This document shows positions 1 through 9,957 of a DNA stretch of 64,000 bases, piece after piece. Every line of letters begins with the position of its first letter. Within the stretch, counting starts at the first letter, position 1. A program made the position numbers and the translations under genes. Source of the stretch: Pelagovum pacificum (GTDB lineage Bacteria; Pseudomonadota; Alphaproteobacteria; Rhodobacterales; Rhodobacteraceae); contig NZ_CP065915.1 of the NCBI RefSeq assembly GCF_016134045.1, forward strand, positions 1,736,001 to 1,800,000. The letters are read 5' to 3'. Below the pieces are notes generated by a model. It searched no databases. It was not told where the DNA came from and saw only the letters and a program-made list of their open reading frames with translations.

Positions 1-1196
1 GTTTGCAGTCGCGGCGTCAGATCAGCGATCATGGCGCGCGCCGTGTCGTCCAGTTGGGCGGCGGACTTCTCATCCGGTTCGATCGGCCTATTGCTAAGCA
101 CAAAATGCGCCTTTTCAATAAGTTCCGGGAAGGTCTTCGCGCGTTCCTTGAGGCAATACATCGCCCTCGCCAGCCCATCCCTCTGTGCGTCCGTCAACGG
201 GGGAGCCTGCGTCGCCGCAAGATAGCCTTCGAGCTCTTGCAGCAGTGCAGCATCGTCGGCCACGGCGATATGCTGGCCGCAGATGTTCTCCAGCTTCTTG
301 AAATCGAAGCGCGCGGGGCTCTTGCCGATGCCGTCGAGGTCGAACCACTCCCGCGCCTGCGCGTCCGTGAAGAACTCGTCGTCGCCGTGGCTCCAGCCGA
401 GCCGCGTCAGGTAGTTGCGCATCCCCGCGGCCGGATAGCCGAGCGCCTGGTACTCCGCCGCGCCCGTCGCGCCATGGCGCTTGGACAGCTTCTTGCCGTC
501 GGGGCCGAAGATCAGCGGAATGTGCGCCATCACCGGCACGTCCCACGCCATCGCCTTGTAGATCAGCGTCTGACGGATCGAGTTCGCGAGGTGATCGTCG
601 CCCCGGATCACGTGCGTGACCTCCATGTCATGGTCATCGACCACCACCGCCAGCATATAGACCGGCGTCCCGTCGGAGCGCAGAAGCACGAGGTCGTCGA
701 CCTGATCGTTCTTCCAGGTCACGTCACCCTGCACGGCGTCGGGCACAGTCGTCTCACCGTCGCGCGGCACGCGGAGGCGGATCACGTAGGGCGCATCCGG
801 ATGTTGCGCCTCGGGAATGTCGCGCCAGGGCGAGCGGAACAGCGTCGACTTGCCGTCCGCCTTGGCCTGTTCGCGAAACGCCTCGATCTCGTCCTGGGTC
901 GAGAAACACTTGAAGGCCCGGCCGTTCGCCAGCAGCTCTTCGGCGACCTCGCGGTGCCGCTCGGCGCGGCTGGCCTGGCTGACCGGCTCGCCGTCCCAGT
1001 CGAGGCCGAGCCACGTCAGCCCGTCGAGGATCGCCTGCGCGTTCTCGGGGGTGGAGCGTGCCTTGTCGGTATCTTCGATCCGCAGCAGGAACTTGCCGCC
1101 CTTGGCGCGGGCATAGAGCCAGTTGAACAGCGCCGTGCGGGCGCCGCCGATGTGCAGCGCACCGGTCGGAGAGGGGGCGAAGCGGGTGACGACCAT
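1..1196 (-). CDS. gltX: Glutamyl-tRNA synthetase, 3' end cut by window edge
   Basis: Charges tRNA-Glu with glutamate in the cytoplasm (class I synthetase). Read on the minus strand from the ATG at 1196, it begins [20 protein letters not shown], the class I HIGH-type signature. The second ATP-binding motif is visible as KLSKRHGAT, and the zinc-less core typical of bacterial GltX follows. About 398 residues are visible and the frame is still open at base 1, so the anticodon-binding C-terminus lies outside. The family is usually 440-480 residues. The start is only about 70 bp from the divergent comEC start. The identification is firm. Many bacteria of this group carry a second gltX, which cannot be judged from here. 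Confidence 0.96.
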   Translation of the reverse strand, partial: MVVTRFAPSPTGALHIGGARTALFNWLYARAKGGKFLLRIEDTDKARSTPENAQAILDGLTWLGLDWDGEPVSQASRAERHREVAEELLANGRAFKCFSTQDEIEAFREQAKADGKSTLFRSPWRDIPEAQHPDAPYVIRLRVPRDGETTVPDAVQGDVTWKNDQVDDLVLLRSDGTPVYMLAVVVDDHDMEVTHVIRGDDHLANSIRQTLIYKAMAWDVPVMAHIPLIFGPDGKKLSKRHGATGAAEYQALGYPAAGMRNYLTRLGWSHGDDEFFTDAQAREWFDLDGIGKSPARFDFKKLENICGQHIAVADDAALLQELEGYLAATQAPPLTDAQRDGLARAMYCLKERAKTFPELIEKAHFVLSNRPIEPDEKSAAQLDDTARAMIADLTPRLQ

Positions 1197-1269
1197 CGGT
1201 TCCGTTTACCTTCCACTAGCATTTCTGTGGTTTCGAGGCGGGGATACTTGGGCCACGGGGCGAGGACAA

Positions 1270-3315
1270 GTGCGGGCCGTCGCGAGCATCGAAGCCGTTC
1301 TGCTGGCGCAGCGCGGCCACCTGTTCGGCTGGGTGCCGGTCTGCCTCGGCACCGGCATCGGCCTGTACTTCTGGCTGAAGGTCGAGCCGACCCTTGGCGT
1401 CTATCTCGTCCTTCTCGTCATCAGCGGGCTTGCCCTGCTTTTCTCGAAGGTCGTCGGGGCCGCCATCGGACCGATCGCTGTCGGCGCCGCTCTGATCGGG
1501 ATCGGCGTCACGCTCGGCGGCGCGCGGGCGCATTTCGTGGCCGAACCGGTGCTCGGCTGGCGCTACTATGGACCGGTGGAGGGCAGGGTGGTCGCCATCG
1601 ACCGCTCCGCCTCCGACGCGGTGCGGCTGACGCTGGATCAGGTTCGGCTCGAAGACATCGCGCGGGAGCGAACGCCGGCGCGGGTTCGGATGTCTCTTCA
1701 TGGTGACCAGGGCTTTATCGAGCCCCGGCCCGGCATGGTCGTCATCCTGACCGGGCATCTCTCGCCGCCGGCCGGCCCGGTAGAACCCGGAGGCTTCGAC
1801 TTCCGCCGCCACGCGTGGTTCGACCGGCTCGGCGGCATCGGCTACACCCGCACCCCCGTGCTGGAACTCAAGGACGCAGATCGGGTGCCGTGGGTCGCCC
1901 GACAGCGTACCCGCCTGTCCGCCGCGATCCGAGCGCGCGTCGATGGGGACGCCGGTGCCTTCGCTGCGGCGATCCTGACGGGTGACCGCTCGGCCATTCC
2001 CGAAGAGGTCGTGACGGACTTGCGACGCGCCAACCTCGCCCATCTCCTCGCCATCTCGGGGCTGCACATGGGGTTGCTGACCGGCGTGGTCTTCGGCCTC
2101 GTCCGGCTGGTCCTCGCGCTGATCCCCCGCGGCGCTCTCTACTGGCCGAACCGCAAGATCGCGGCCCTCGCCGCGCTGCTGATGGGCGCCTGTTACCTCG
2201 CGCTGTCGGGCGGAGCGGTCGCGACAGAGCGGGCCTACATCATGGTCGCCGTGATGTTCGTCGCGGTCCTGTTCGACCGTCGCGCGATCACTCTGCGCGC
2301 CGTCGCGGTCGCCGCGATCATCGTTCTGTGCCGAAGACCGGAAGAACTGACCGGGCCCGGATTCCAGATGTCGTTCGCGGCGACGGTGGCGCTTGTCGCG
2401 GTCTTCGCCGCCCTACGCTCCGCCGGCAGCCCGCCCGGCTGGGTGCGGCCGCTGCTTGCCGTGGTGCTGTCCTCGGTCGTTGCTGGCCTCGCCACAGCGC
2501 CCGTGGCAGCGGCACATTTCAACCAGGTCTCGCACTACGGTTATGTCGCCAACCTGCTTTCGGTGCCGGTCATGGGCACTGTCGTGATCCCGGCGGCGGT
2601 CGCGGCTGCGATCCTCTGGCCACTCGGGCTGGACTGGCTGGCGCTTGCGGTGATGGAGGCCGGCCTGCGCTGGATCCTCTGGGTGGCGGCGCAGGTGTCC
2701 GGTCTCGACGACGCGGTCGGCCACGTGCCGACGCCGCCTGTCGCGGTCCTCCCGTTACTGGCGATCGGAGCCGCTCTGCTGGTCCTCTGGCGCGGCCGGG
2801 GCAGGTGGATCGGGCTGCTCCCGGCGCTGCTGGCCGGCTGGCTCTGGCATGACGTGCGCCGCCCGGACATCCTGATTGCAGAGACTGGTGGCCTGATCGG
2901 CGTCATGACCGCCTCGGGTCGCGCCTTGTCCAAGCCGACGGGGGACGGCTTCGCTGCCATGGTCTGGCTCGAAAACGATGGCGCCCCGATCCAACAGGAC
3001 CAGGCCGCCGCCAAGGGCTACGAGGTCGCCCGTGCGCGGGTCGGCCTGCTGCACCTCACCGGCAAACGCCGCGCGGAAGCGCTCACCGGATGCGGCGGAG
3101 CCCGCCTGCTGGTCCTGAACCTCCCCGATCCAGCCGTGCGCCCCTGCGTGGTCTACGACAGCGAACGCCTGAGCCGCACTGGTGCCATCGCTGGTTGGCT
3201 GGTGGAAGAGGGGCTGCGCCTGGAAACCGCAGCCTCCCGATCCGGCCGACGGCTCTGGACGCCTCTCACGAGCAAAACGGGGCCAGACGATGCAGGCCCC
3301 GTTCTGCTGGAGTGA
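1270..3315 (+). CDS. comEC: ComEC/Rec2-family DNA internalisation channel protein
   Basis: Polytopic inner-membrane protein of the ComEC/Rec2 family, which in naturally competent bacteria forms the channel for single-stranded DNA entry. An N-terminal DUF4131-like part with membrane helices is followed by the Competence domain with its hallmark HLLAISGLHMGLLTG and many further helices. The C-terminal part (after about residue 560) looks like a decayed metallo-beta-lactamase domain with no HxHxDH motif, as is common in alphaproteobacterial members. The open frame extends upstream to 1123, but that would overlap the divergent gltX start. GTG 1270 has AGGA five bases upstream and gives 681 residues. 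Convergent with lexA, whose terminator stem lies in the last codons of comEC. Confidence 0.9.
   Translation: MRAVASIEAVLLAQRGHLFGWVPVCLGTGIGLYFWLKVEPTLGVYLVLLVISGLALLFSKVVGAAIGPIAVGAALIGIGVTLGGARAHFVAEPVLGWRYYGPVEGRVVAIDRSASDAVRLTLDQVRLEDIARERTPARVRMSLHGDQGFIEPRPGMVVILTGHLSPPAGPVEPGGFDFRRHAWFDRLGGIGYTRTPVLELKDADRVPWVARQRTRLSAAIRARVDGDAGAFAAAILTGDRSAIPEEVVTDLRRANLAHLLAISGLHMGLLTGVVFGLVRLVLALIPRGALYWPNRKIAALAALLMGACYLALSGGAVATERAYIMVAVMFVAVLFDRRAITLRAVAVAAIIVLCRRPEELTGPGFQMSFAATVALVAVFAALRSAGSPPGWVRPLLAVVLSSVVAGLATAPVAAAHFNQVSHYGYVANLLSVPVMGTVVIPAAVAAAILWPLGLDWLALAVMEAGLRWILWVAAQVSGLDDAVGHVPTPPVAVLPLLAIGAALLVLWRGRGRWIGLLPALLAGWLWHDVRRPDILIAETGGLIGVMTASGRALSKPTGDGFAAMVWLENDGAPIQQDQAAAKGYEVARARVGLLHLTGKRRAEALTGCGGARLLVLNLPDPAVRPCVVYDSERLSRTGAIAGWLVEEGLRLETAASRSGRRLWTPLTSKTGPDDAGPVLLE
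3272..3303 (-). terminator. Probable lexA terminator inside the 3' end of comEC
   Basis: A perfect 9-bp inverted repeat (AACGGGGCC at 3276-3284 and GGCCCCGTT at 3295-3303, ten-base loop) is followed on the minus strand by further T residues. It lies 30 bp past the lexA stop codon. The stem is part of the comEC coding sequence, so the two uses overlap. On the plus strand there is no T tract after the stem. Confidence 0.65.
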
Positions 3316-3332
3316 ATGGTCTTGTTCCACGC

Positions 3333-4022
3333 TCAGTAGGTGCGGATCAGCCCGACAAGCCGGCCCTGGACCTTCACATGGTCGGCCGGAAGCACGCGCG
3401 TCTCGAACGCCGGATTCGCGGCTTCGAGCGCGATCGCAGTCCCTTGACGGCGGAACCGCTTCAGCGTCGCTTCCTGATCTTCCACCAGCGCAACCACAAC
3501 GTCGCCGTCATCCGCCGTCGTCGTCTCCCGGATGACCACGACATCGCCGTCGTTGATGCCGATTCCGATCATCGACTCACCGCGGACTTCCAGGGCGTAA
3601 TGCGCCCCGCGCCCGATCATAGACTGCGGTACGGACACGCGCCCGGCTTCTTCCGAAATGGCAGCGATCGGCACACCGGCGGCGATCCGGCCCATGATCG
3701 GCAGATCGGTTGCGGCGCTGCTTTCGACCGACACCGCGGACGGAGGCGGCGGTCCATCGGGCCGGTCGCCTTCGATCACGCGGGGCGTAAAGCCCTTCTG
3801 CGCCATCGAGTCAGGCAGCTTCACGATTTCCAGCGCGCGCGCCCGGTGCGCGAGACGTCGGATAAAGCCCCGTTCCTCGAGCGCGGTAATCAGCCGGTGG
3901 ATGCCCGACTTCGACCGGAGGTCAAGCGCTTCCTTCATCTCGTCGAAGGAGGGCGGGACACCGTCGCGCTGGACACGTTTGTGAATGAATTCAAGCAAGT
4001 CGAGCTGCTTCTTGGTCAGCAT
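3333..4022 (-). CDS. lexA: LexA repressor, SOS regulator
   Basis: Represses DNA-damage genes and cleaves itself when RecA is activated. The N-terminal winged helix-turn-helix (about residues 1-65) is followed by a linker and a peptidase S24 domain. The self-cleavage bond is Ala115-Gly116 in GRIAAGVPI. The nucleophile is Ser150 in GESMIGIG and the general base is Lys188 in EATLKRF, spaced as in known LexA proteins. The length of 229 residues is normal for alphaproteobacteria. It is transcribed in the same direction as moeA upstream, with a 70-bp gap that carries a consensus SOS box, so it should have its own autoregulated promoter. Confidence 0.97.
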   Translation of the reverse strand: MLTKKQLDLLEFIHKRVQRDGVPPSFDEMKEALDLRSKSGIHRLITALEERGFIRRLAHRARALEIVKLPDSMAQKGFTPRVIEGDRPDGPPPPSAVSVESSAATDLPIMGRIAAGVPIAAISEEAGRVSVPQSMIGRGAHYALEVRGESMIGIGINDGDVVVIRETTTADDGDVVVALVEDQEATLKRFRRQGTAIALEAANPAFETRVLPADHVKVQGRLVGLIRTY

Positions 4023-4067
4023 CCTGCACCATCCTCATCTTACCCGTCATACGGGAGTTTGGACAAT

Positions 4068-4082
4068 GTTCTATGGATGTTC
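4068..4082. promoter_or_regulatory. SOS box (LexA operator) of lexA
   Basis: Two GTTC direct repeats separated by exactly seven bases (GTTC at 4068-4071 and 4079-4082). This is the GTTC-N7-GTTC operator described for LexA of Rhodobacter and relatives. It lies 46 bp upstream of the lexA start codon, between lexA and moeA, where an autorepression site is expected. Confidence 0.88.
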
Positions 4083-4092
4083 CCGTTTTGTG

Positions 4093-5274
4093 TCAACCAC
4101 CTGTCGACAAGTCGATGTATTCGACAGTCTCGCCGGCCTGTCGCGCCGGGTCATGCGGCGGCCTCACCAGCAGGGCATTCGCATCGGCCAGCACGGTCAG
4201 CAGCGCGCTGTCCTGGCGCTCGAATGCCGCGATGCCATCCCCGTCACGGCGGGCTCGCATGTAATGCTCGCGGGGGCCGTTCTCGGGGAGCGGCGCAGTC
4301 AGGGTCGCACGGATTCGAGGCGCCGGCGCGGCCTTTCGGCCGAGGTAGCAAGCGATCATGGGCAAGATGAAGATATGCCCGCAAACCATTGCAGAGACGG
4401 GGTTTCCGGGAAGTCCGACCAGCGCCATGTCGCTAAGCCGACCCGCCATCAGCGGTTTTCCCGGACGCATCGCGATCTTGTAGAAGGACCGCTCGAGACC
4501 CAAGTTCGACGCCGCTTCGCCGACCAGATCATGATCGCCGACGGATGCACCGCCGATCGTCACCACAAGGTCCGCACCCTCGGCCAGCGTCAGTGCAGCT
4601 TCGAGCGAGCCGAGGGTGTCCTTCGCGATCGGCAACAACCTCGGCTCCGCACCGGCGCGTGCAAGCAGAGCGTGCAGACCATAGCTGTTCGAGGCGACAA
4701 TCTGGTCGGGACCGGGGTCTTCTCCCGGTTGAACCAGCTCATCACCCGTCGGGAGTATGGCGACCACCGGCCGCTTTCTGACGGGGACCGTCGCATGGTT
4801 CATTGCAGCGATCAGAGCGATGTCGGACGGCGTGAGGAGGCGGGGCGACAGCTCATCCCCTGTGTGAAAGTCGCCTCCCAACGGTCTGACGTAAAACGCT
4901 TCGTCCAGAGAATGCCCTAACGTAATGGAGTCGCCGTCGCGTTCGGCATCCTCCTGGATCACGACGCGATCCGCTCCTTCGGGAACCGGGGCTCCGGTGA
5001 AGATGCGAACCGCTTCACCGCTTGAGACTGAGCCGGAGAACGCGCGTCCGGCCGCTGCTTCGCCGATCACCCGGAAGCTCGCACCGGGGCGCACTTCGGA
5101 GGCGATCACCGCGTAACCGTCCATCGAAGACGCCGCGAATGGAGGCTGATTACGACGGGCCGTGAGGGGCTCGGCAAGCTGGCGACCGCAGGCCGCTGTA
5201 AGGGGAACGGTCTCGATGTCGGTCGGCTCGACCAGCGCGAAGAGTTGGTCGAGCGCCTCGGCGACCGAAATCAT
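4093..5274 (-). CDS. moeA: Molybdopterin molybdenumtransferase MoeA
   Basis: Inserts molybdate into adenylylated molybdopterin, the last general step of molybdenum cofactor synthesis. At 393 residues it has the usual MoeA layout. The conserved SSMDGYA segment is at residues 49-55, and the MogA/MoeA-like central domain carries the glycine-rich [12 protein letters not shown]. Its ATG overlaps the moaC stop by four bases, so the two are translationally coupled at the end of a trpGDC-moaC-moeA run. The shared cofactor pathway with moaC supports the assignment. Confidence 0.95.
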   Translation of the reverse strand: MISVAEALDQLFALVEPTDIETVPLTAACGRQLAEPLTARRNQPPFAASSMDGYAVIASEVRPGASFRVIGEAAAGRAFSGSVSSGEAVRIFTGAPVPEGADRVVIQEDAERDGDSITLGHSLDEAFYVRPLGGDFHTGDELSPRLLTPSDIALIAAMNHATVPVRKRPVVAILPTGDELVQPGEDPGPDQIVASNSYGLHALLARAGAEPRLLPIAKDTLGSLEAALTLAEGADLVVTIGGASVGDHDLVGEAASNLGLERSFYKIAMRPGKPLMAGRLSDMALVGLPGNPVSAMVCGHIFILPMIACYLGRKAAPAPRIRATLTAPLPENGPREHYMRARRDGDGIAAFERQDSALLTVLADANALLVRPPHDPARQAGETVEYIDLSTGG

Positions 5275-5744
5275 CGCGTATACCGGCCCGACTTCCCGCC
5301 CTCTTTCAGAACGAGCTGCAAGCCACCGATTTCCATATCTTTCTGTGCGGCCTTCACCATGTCATAGATCGTCAAGGCCGCCGTCGAGACGGCGGTCAGC
5401 GCTTCCATCTCGACGCCCGTCTGGCCAGACGTCTTGACGGTCGCCGTGATGCGGATGCCGGGAAGCGCCGGATCAACCTCGAGCTCGATCGCGACCTTGC
5501 TCAGCGGCAGCGGATGACAAAGCGGGATCAGGTCGGCAGTCTTCTTGGCCCCCATGATCCCGGCCAGCCGCGCGACGCCGAGAACGTCCCCCTTGCCGGC
5601 CTCGCCGTCGCGGATCATGGCGAGCGTGCTGTCGGACATCTTCACCCATCCCTCGGCGACGGCGAGGCGGGCGGTGCTCGCCTTGTCGGACACATCGACC
5701 ATGTGGGCCTGTCCGGACTCGTCGAAGTGGGTGAGCTTTGCCAT
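5271..5744 (-). CDS. moaC: Cyclic pyranopterin monophosphate synthase MoaC
   Basis: With MoaA it converts GTP to cyclic pyranopterin monophosphate, the first stage of molybdenum cofactor synthesis. The 157 residues match the family over their whole length. Active-site features seen are Lys67-Lys68, LIPLCHPLP at residues 72-80, the [11 protein letters not shown] helix, and Asp128 in IYDMVKA. It begins immediately after the trpC stop and overlaps moeA by four bases. Its place behind tryptophan genes is a known Rhodobacterales arrangement and does not imply a role in tryptophan synthesis. Confidence 0.96.
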   Translation of the reverse strand: MAKLTHFDESGQAHMVDVSDKASTARLAVAEGWVKMSDSTLAMIRDGEAGKGDVLGVARLAGIMGAKKTADLIPLCHPLPLSKVAIELEVDPALPGIRITATVKTSGQTGVEMEALTAVSTAALTIYDMVKAAQKDMEIGGLQLVLKEGGKSGRYTR

Positions 5745-6554
5745 CTAAAGCCCTGCAGGCATTAGGGGATTGCCGATCAGCTCTCGCGTTGCGGCAGCCA
5801 CGTCTTCCTGCCGCATCAGGCTCTCGCCGATGAGGAAGGCGCGGGCGCCGTAGCGCGCGAGGGCGGACAGATCGTCGGGATTGAAGAGCCCGCTTTCGGA
5901 GATGATGAGCTTGCCCGGCGGCACCAGCCGCGCGAGCGTGCGCGTCGTGTCGAGCGTCGTCTCGAAGGTCTTCAGATCGCGGTTGTTGATCCCGACGAGC
6001 GGGGTTTCGAGGACACTGGCACGCTCCAGCTCCTCTTCGTTGTGCACTTCGACAAGCACATCCATGCCCCAGCCGAACGCAGCGTCCTCGAGCTCTTTCG
6101 CCTGAGTGTCGCTGACCGAAGCCATGATGATGAGGATGCAGTCGGCCCCGATGCTCCGCGACTCGGCGACCTGGTAGATGTCGTAGATGAAGTCCTTGCG
6201 CAGCACCGGCAGATCGACGGCGGCACGGGCCGCGACGAGGAAGTCCTCGTGCCCCTGGAAGGACGGGCCGTCGGTGAGGACGGACAGGCAGGCCGCACCG
6301 CCTTCGGCATAGGCGCGGGCATGGGCTGGCGGATCGAAATCCTCTCGAATCAGTCCCTTGGAGGGCGAAGCTTTCTTGATCTCGGCGATCAGGCCATAGC
6401 CGGTCTGGCACGCGTTGGTCAGCGCCTCGGCGAAGCCGCGTGGCGCATCGGCAGCGCGCGCGGCGGCCTCCACATCGGCGAGCGGCGTCGCCTCCTTGCG
6501 GGCCGCGACTTCCTCCAGCTTGTAAGCCTTGATGCGGTCGAGAACGGTGCTCAT
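5745..6554 (-). CDS. trpC: Indole-3-glycerol phosphate synthase
   Basis: Closes the indole ring of carboxyphenylamino-deoxyribulose phosphate in tryptophan synthesis. It is a monofunctional TIM barrel of 269 residues. [11 protein letters not shown] (57-67), LRKDF (118-122) and the later ESGL segment carry the catalytic lysines and glutamates of the family. The start overlaps the trpD stop by four bases, and moaC follows directly. Confidence 0.97.
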   Translation of the reverse strand: MSTVLDRIKAYKLEEVAARKEATPLADVEAAARAADAPRGFAEALTNACQTGYGLIAEIKKASPSKGLIREDFDPPAHARAYAEGGAACLSVLTDGPSFQGHEDFLVAARAAVDLPVLRKDFIYDIYQVAESRSIGADCILIIMASVSDTQAKELEDAAFGWGMDVLVEVHNEEELERASVLETPLVGINNRDLKTFETTLDTTRTLARLVPPGKLIISESGLFNPDDLSALARYGARAFLIGESLMRQEDVAAATRELIGNPLMPAGL

Positions 6555-7570
6555 GCAGCCTCTTTCGTGATTTTCGCGAGGGTTTCGACAGCGCTAAGCG
6601 CCTTGCCGGAGTCGATACTTTCCGCAGCGATCTCAACCCCTTCGGGGAGAGTATTCGCGCGGTCCGCAATGACCAGTGCGGCAGCCGCGTTCAACAGGAC
6701 CGCGTCGCGGTAGGCGCCCGCTTCGCCAGTCAGCAGCGCACGCAGGGCCGCGGCGTTGTCTTCGGGCGTGCCGCCGACAATGTCCTTGAACGGGTGGACC
6801 GGCAGCCCGGCGTCCTCGGGGTGGATCTCGCGGCTGGTGATCTTGCCATTCTCCAGCGCGGCGACGGCGGTGGGGCCGCAGATCGTGATCTCGTCCGTGC
6901 CGTCGCTGCCATGAACGAGCCAGGCCTTCTCGGACCCGAGCTGCTGGAGCGTCTCCGCCATCGGGTGGATGAGGTCGGGCGCGAAGGCACCGGTGAGCTG
7001 ACGCTTCACGCCGGCGGGATTCGTCAACGGCCCCAAGATGTTGAAGATCGTCTTGCATCCGAGTTCGAGCCGGACGGGACCTACATGCTTCATCGCCGGA
7101 TGGTGCATCGGGGCCATCATGAAACCGATCCCGGCTTCAACGAGGGACCGCTCGACCACCTCCGCGCCGACCATGACGTCGATGCCGAGCACACTCTGCA
7201 CGTCGGCGGTGCCGGACTTCGACGACAGGTTGCGGTTGCCGTGCTTGGCGACCGGCACGCCCGAACCTGCGACGACGAAGGCCGTCGCAGTGGAGATATT
7301 CAGAGTGTGCTTGCCGTCACCGCCGGTGCCGACGATGTCCATTGCGCCGTCGGGCGCCTTCACCGGCACGCAATGGGCGCGCATCACGGCGGCGGCGGCG
7401 GCATATTCGGAGACGGATTCGCCGCGTGCCCGCAGCGCCATCAGGAAACCCCCGACCTGTGCGGGCGTCGCCGCGCCTTCGAACAGATAGCCGAACGCTT
7501 CCTCCGCCTGAGAGCGCGACAGCGGACCTTCCGAGGCCGCGAAGATCAGGGGCTTCATGGCGTCGGTCAT
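6551..7570 (-). CDS. trpD: Anthranilate phosphoribosyltransferase
   Basis: Joins anthranilate to phosphoribosyl pyrophosphate in tryptophan synthesis. The 339 residues are full length. The PRPP-binding GTGGD is at 81-85 and the conserved KHGNR at 99-103. It is a separate protein rather than a TrpGD fusion. It overlaps trpG upstream and trpC downstream by four bases each, indicating one operon. Confidence 0.97.
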   Translation of the reverse strand: MTDAMKPLIFAASEGPLSRSQAEEAFGYLFEGAATPAQVGGFLMALRARGESVSEYAAAAAVMRAHCVPVKAPDGAMDIVGTGGDGKHTLNISTATAFVVAGSGVPVAKHGNRNLSSKSGTADVQSVLGIDVMVGAEVVERSLVEAGIGFMMAPMHHPAMKHVGPVRLELGCKTIFNILGPLTNPAGVKRQLTGAFAPDLIHPMAETLQQLGSEKAWLVHGSDGTDEITICGPTAVAALENGKITSREIHPEDAGLPVHPFKDIVGGTPEDNAAALRALLTGEAGAYRDAVLLNAAAALVIADRANTLPEGVEIAAESIDSGKALSAVETLAKITKEAA

Positions 7571-8148
7571 GCGGGCACCGGGATGCGAGAGAGGAAGTTC
7601 TTCAGCATGTCATGCCCGTGCTGGGACGCGATGCTCTCCGGGTGGAACTGCACGCCCTCGATCGGCAGCTCCCGGTGGGCGAGACCCATGATCGTGCCGT
7701 CGTCGAGCTCTGCGGTGACTTCGAACTCCGCCGGGAGGGTCGCACGGTCGACAATCAGCGAATGATATCGCGTCGCCTCGAGCGGGCTCGGCAGGCCGGC
7801 GAAGACGCCTTTGCCCTCGTGCCGGATCGAGCCGAGCTTGCCGTGGACGATCTCGTGGCATCGCACGACATCGCCGCCGAAGGACTGGCCGATCGCCTGA
7901 TGGCCAAGGCAGACGCCGAACAGCGGCGTGCGCGTCTCGGCGGCGGCCTCGATCAGGGAGAGGCAGATGCCGGCACTGTCCGGGGTGCCGGGACCGGGCG
8001 ACAGCACGATCGCGGAGGGCGACATGGACATGGCCTGCTGCACGTCGAGCGCATCGTTGCGCTTGACCACGACAGACGCGCCGAGCTCCCCGAGATAATG
8101 CATCAGGTTGTAGGTAAAGCTGTCGTAATTATCGATGAGCAGCAGCAT
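7567..8148 (-). CDS. trpG: Anthranilate synthase glutamine amidotransferase subunit
   Basis: Supplies ammonia from glutamine to TrpE. It is a class I glutamine amidotransferase of 193 residues: PGPGTP at 51-56, nucleophile Cys80 in GVCLGHQ, and the His-Glu pair in HPES at 169-172. The open frame extends upstream to 8211, but the conserved N-terminus [15 protein letters not shown] begins at the ATG at 8148. It is the first gene of the trpGDC-moaC-moeA run. Its partner trpE is about 2.4 kb away on the same strand, in another transcription unit. Confidence 0.95.
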   Translation of the reverse strand: MLLLIDNYDSFTYNLMHYLGELGASVVVKRNDALDVQQAMSMSPSAIVLSPGPGTPDSAGICLSLIEAAAETRTPLFGVCLGHQAIGQSFGGDVVRCHEIVHGKLGSIRHEGKGVFAGLPSPLEATRYHSLIVDRATLPAEFEVTAELDDGTIMGLAHRELPIEGVQFHPESIASQHGHDMLKNFLSRIPVPA

Positions 8149-8275
8149 ATCGGGCCGGTCGGAATTGGGGGCTACCGTAACCATGTGGAAAAACGGTATG
8201 ATCGGGGCCATACATGGGCCGCAAAGCGCTCGCGCGTCAAGGTCCGCAGGCAGTTAAGGGCAGGTCGAACAGGTC

Positions 8276-9784
8276 ATGTGGCAGGGCTTCTTTTCCGGTG
8301 CGCTGTGGGGCGTTCTCGTATCCGCGGTGGGCGTCTCGGTAAGCTCCCTCATGGGGCCGCCGCCCGGCTCGACCGAGCCGCCGCAGCCGCCCCAGGTCGA
8401 GGGGCCCGAGATGTCGGGCACCACCAGCGACGCACCAGAGGGTGCCGACGTCACCTCCGCCGATCTCGGCGAGGCGCCGGGCGGGATGGAGGCTCCTGCC
8501 GTCTCTTCGCCCGAGTCTGACGGCGCGCCGACCGCCAACACAGCCGACCCCGAACGCCCGGCCGCGGAGGCGGACATGGCAGAACTCAGCGCTCCGGCAG
8601 CCGGGGGCGAGACGGGTGTCGAGTCCGCCACCGAAGAGCCCGTCCTGCCGCCACCGCAAGCCTCCGGTCCGGAGGAGCCCGCCCCGGAGAGCGACATCGC
8701 CGTCTCGACCGAGCCCGCACCACCGCCACAGGCGGACGAACCGGAAGAGGTCGCTGAGGAAACTGTCGAGGACCCGGTCGAAGAATCCCCCCCGGCAGCG
8801 GTCGAAGGGCCGACTCAGCCCGAACAGGACCTCGCGGAGGCCGACGCCCCGGACGAGGAGGCACCGGAGGCTGCGACGTCCTCGGATGTGCCGCTCGTCG
8901 TGGACATCGTGCCTGATACGGACACGGCTCCGGAAAGTGACGACGACACGGACACATCTGAGGCCGATGCGGACGCGCCAGCGGCCACCGAGGCTGAGGA
9001 AGACGCCCCCGCATCCTCCCGCTTCGCGCTGTCGTCGGAAACCGGGAACACGCTTCCGGGTCAGGCCGTCGGCGAGGAGGAGGCGGTGACCGTCACGGTC
9101 GACGACGACATGCCAGCGCTCGAAGCGCACGCCATGCCGTTCAACGCGGACGGCCGTCCGATGATGTCGATCGTGCTGCTGGACGAAGGCGGGCTGCGCG
9201 ACGCGATCCCGGCGCTCGGTCAGTTGCCGGTGCCGGTCACGGTGGTCGTCGATCCGACCCGCGACGGCGCGGCAGAAGCCGCCTCCGCCTACCGGGCCGC
9301 GGGGTTCGAAGTCGGCGTTCTGTCGCCCGTTCCCGAGGGCGCCACGCCGCAGGACGTCGAAGTGGCGATGCAGTCGGCGCTGTCGGAAGTGCCCGAGTCG
9401 GTGATCCTTCTCGACGCGGGGAGCGGCCTGCAATCCAACCGCGAAGCGAGCGACCAGGCAACCGAGATCCTCGCCACAGACGGTCGCGGCCTCGTCACCC
9501 TGTCGAGCGGTCTGAACGCGGGCGTGCGCTCCGCCGAGCAGGCCGGTGTGCCCGCCGCAGTGGTCTACCGCGACCTCGACGCCGACGACGAGGAAGCCCG
9601 CGTCGTGCGTCGCTTCCTGGAACAGGCGGCGTTCCGGGCACGGCAGGAAAGCGGGGTCGTTGTTCTTGCCCGGGTCCGCCCCGATACGGTGTCCGCTCTG
9701 ATCCTGTGGGGGACGGAGGCAGCCTCGGGCGCAGTCCAGATCGTGCCGGTCTCGACCCTGCTGACCGCAGACGCCGCAGAGTAG
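8276..9784 (+). CDS. Divergent polysaccharide deacetylase family protein with long acidic linker
   Basis: The C-terminal half (about residues 285-502, from MPFNADGRPMMSIVLLDEGG) matches the divergent polysaccharide deacetylase fold (YibQ-like, PF04748), an NodB-related barrel without the classical metal-binding set. An N-terminal hydrophobic segment (residues 3-25) is probably a signal anchor, so the catalytic part is periplasmic. Between them lie about 230 residues very rich in Pro, Ala, Glu and Asp, with no predicted fold. The substrate is unknown. It is transcribed away from trpG with a 127-bp gap. Length and linker are typical of this family in Rhodobacterales. Confidence 0.8.
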   Translation: MWQGFFSGALWGVLVSAVGVSVSSLMGPPPGSTEPPQPPQVEGPEMSGTTSDAPEGADVTSADLGEAPGGMEAPAVSSPESDGAPTANTADPERPAAEADMAELSAPAAGGETGVESATEEPVLPPPQASGPEEPAPESDIAVSTEPAPPPQADEPEEVAEETVEDPVEESPPAAVEGPTQPEQDLAEADAPDEEAPEAATSSDVPLVVDIVPDTDTAPESDDDTDTSEADADAPAATEAEEDAPASSRFALSSETGNTLPGQAVGEEEAVTVTVDDDMPALEAHAMPFNADGRPMMSIVLLDEGGLRDAIPALGQLPVPVTVVVDPTRDGAAEAASAYRAAGFEVGVLSPVPEGATPQDVEVAMQSALSEVPESVILLDAGSGLQSNREASDQATEILATDGRGLVTLSSGLNAGVRSAEQAGVPAAVVYRDLDADDEEARVVRRFLEQAAFRARQESGVVVLARVRPDTVSALILWGTEAASGAVQIVPVSTLLTADAAE

Positions 9785-9820
9785 GTGAGCTTCACCGCTC
9801 AACGCCCTGAAATCGCGATA

Positions 9821-9833
9821 GTTATCCGATAAC
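9821..9833. promoter_or_regulatory. 13-bp palindrome upstream of the unknown gene
   Basis: GTTATC and GATAAC flank a single C. It lies 125 bp upstream of the 9958 start, in a 173-bp gap that also holds GTGAGCTTCAC (9785-9795). It could be an operator or a weak hairpin. No regulator can be named. Confidence 0.3.
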
Positions 9834-9957
9834 ATTCGCCTCGTCATGCGATAGCGAACCGTCGAGATTGGTTAGCTGTCGGCTTGTGTCCAGTTTGCCT
9901 CCCAGAAGGCCGCTGCCCCCTGCTCGGGCAGGCCGCCCCAACGGGAAGGATGTAGAC

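Noticed and set aside
3..1706. Long plus-strand frame of 567 codons over gltX and comEC
   Set aside because: It is antisense to gltX for most of its length and out of frame with comEC; the translation is arginine-rich with no family features.
8237..9847. 536-codon minus-strand frame opposite the deacetylase-like gene
   Set aside because: A product of high GC and the low-complexity linker; the plus-strand frame has the conserved domain.
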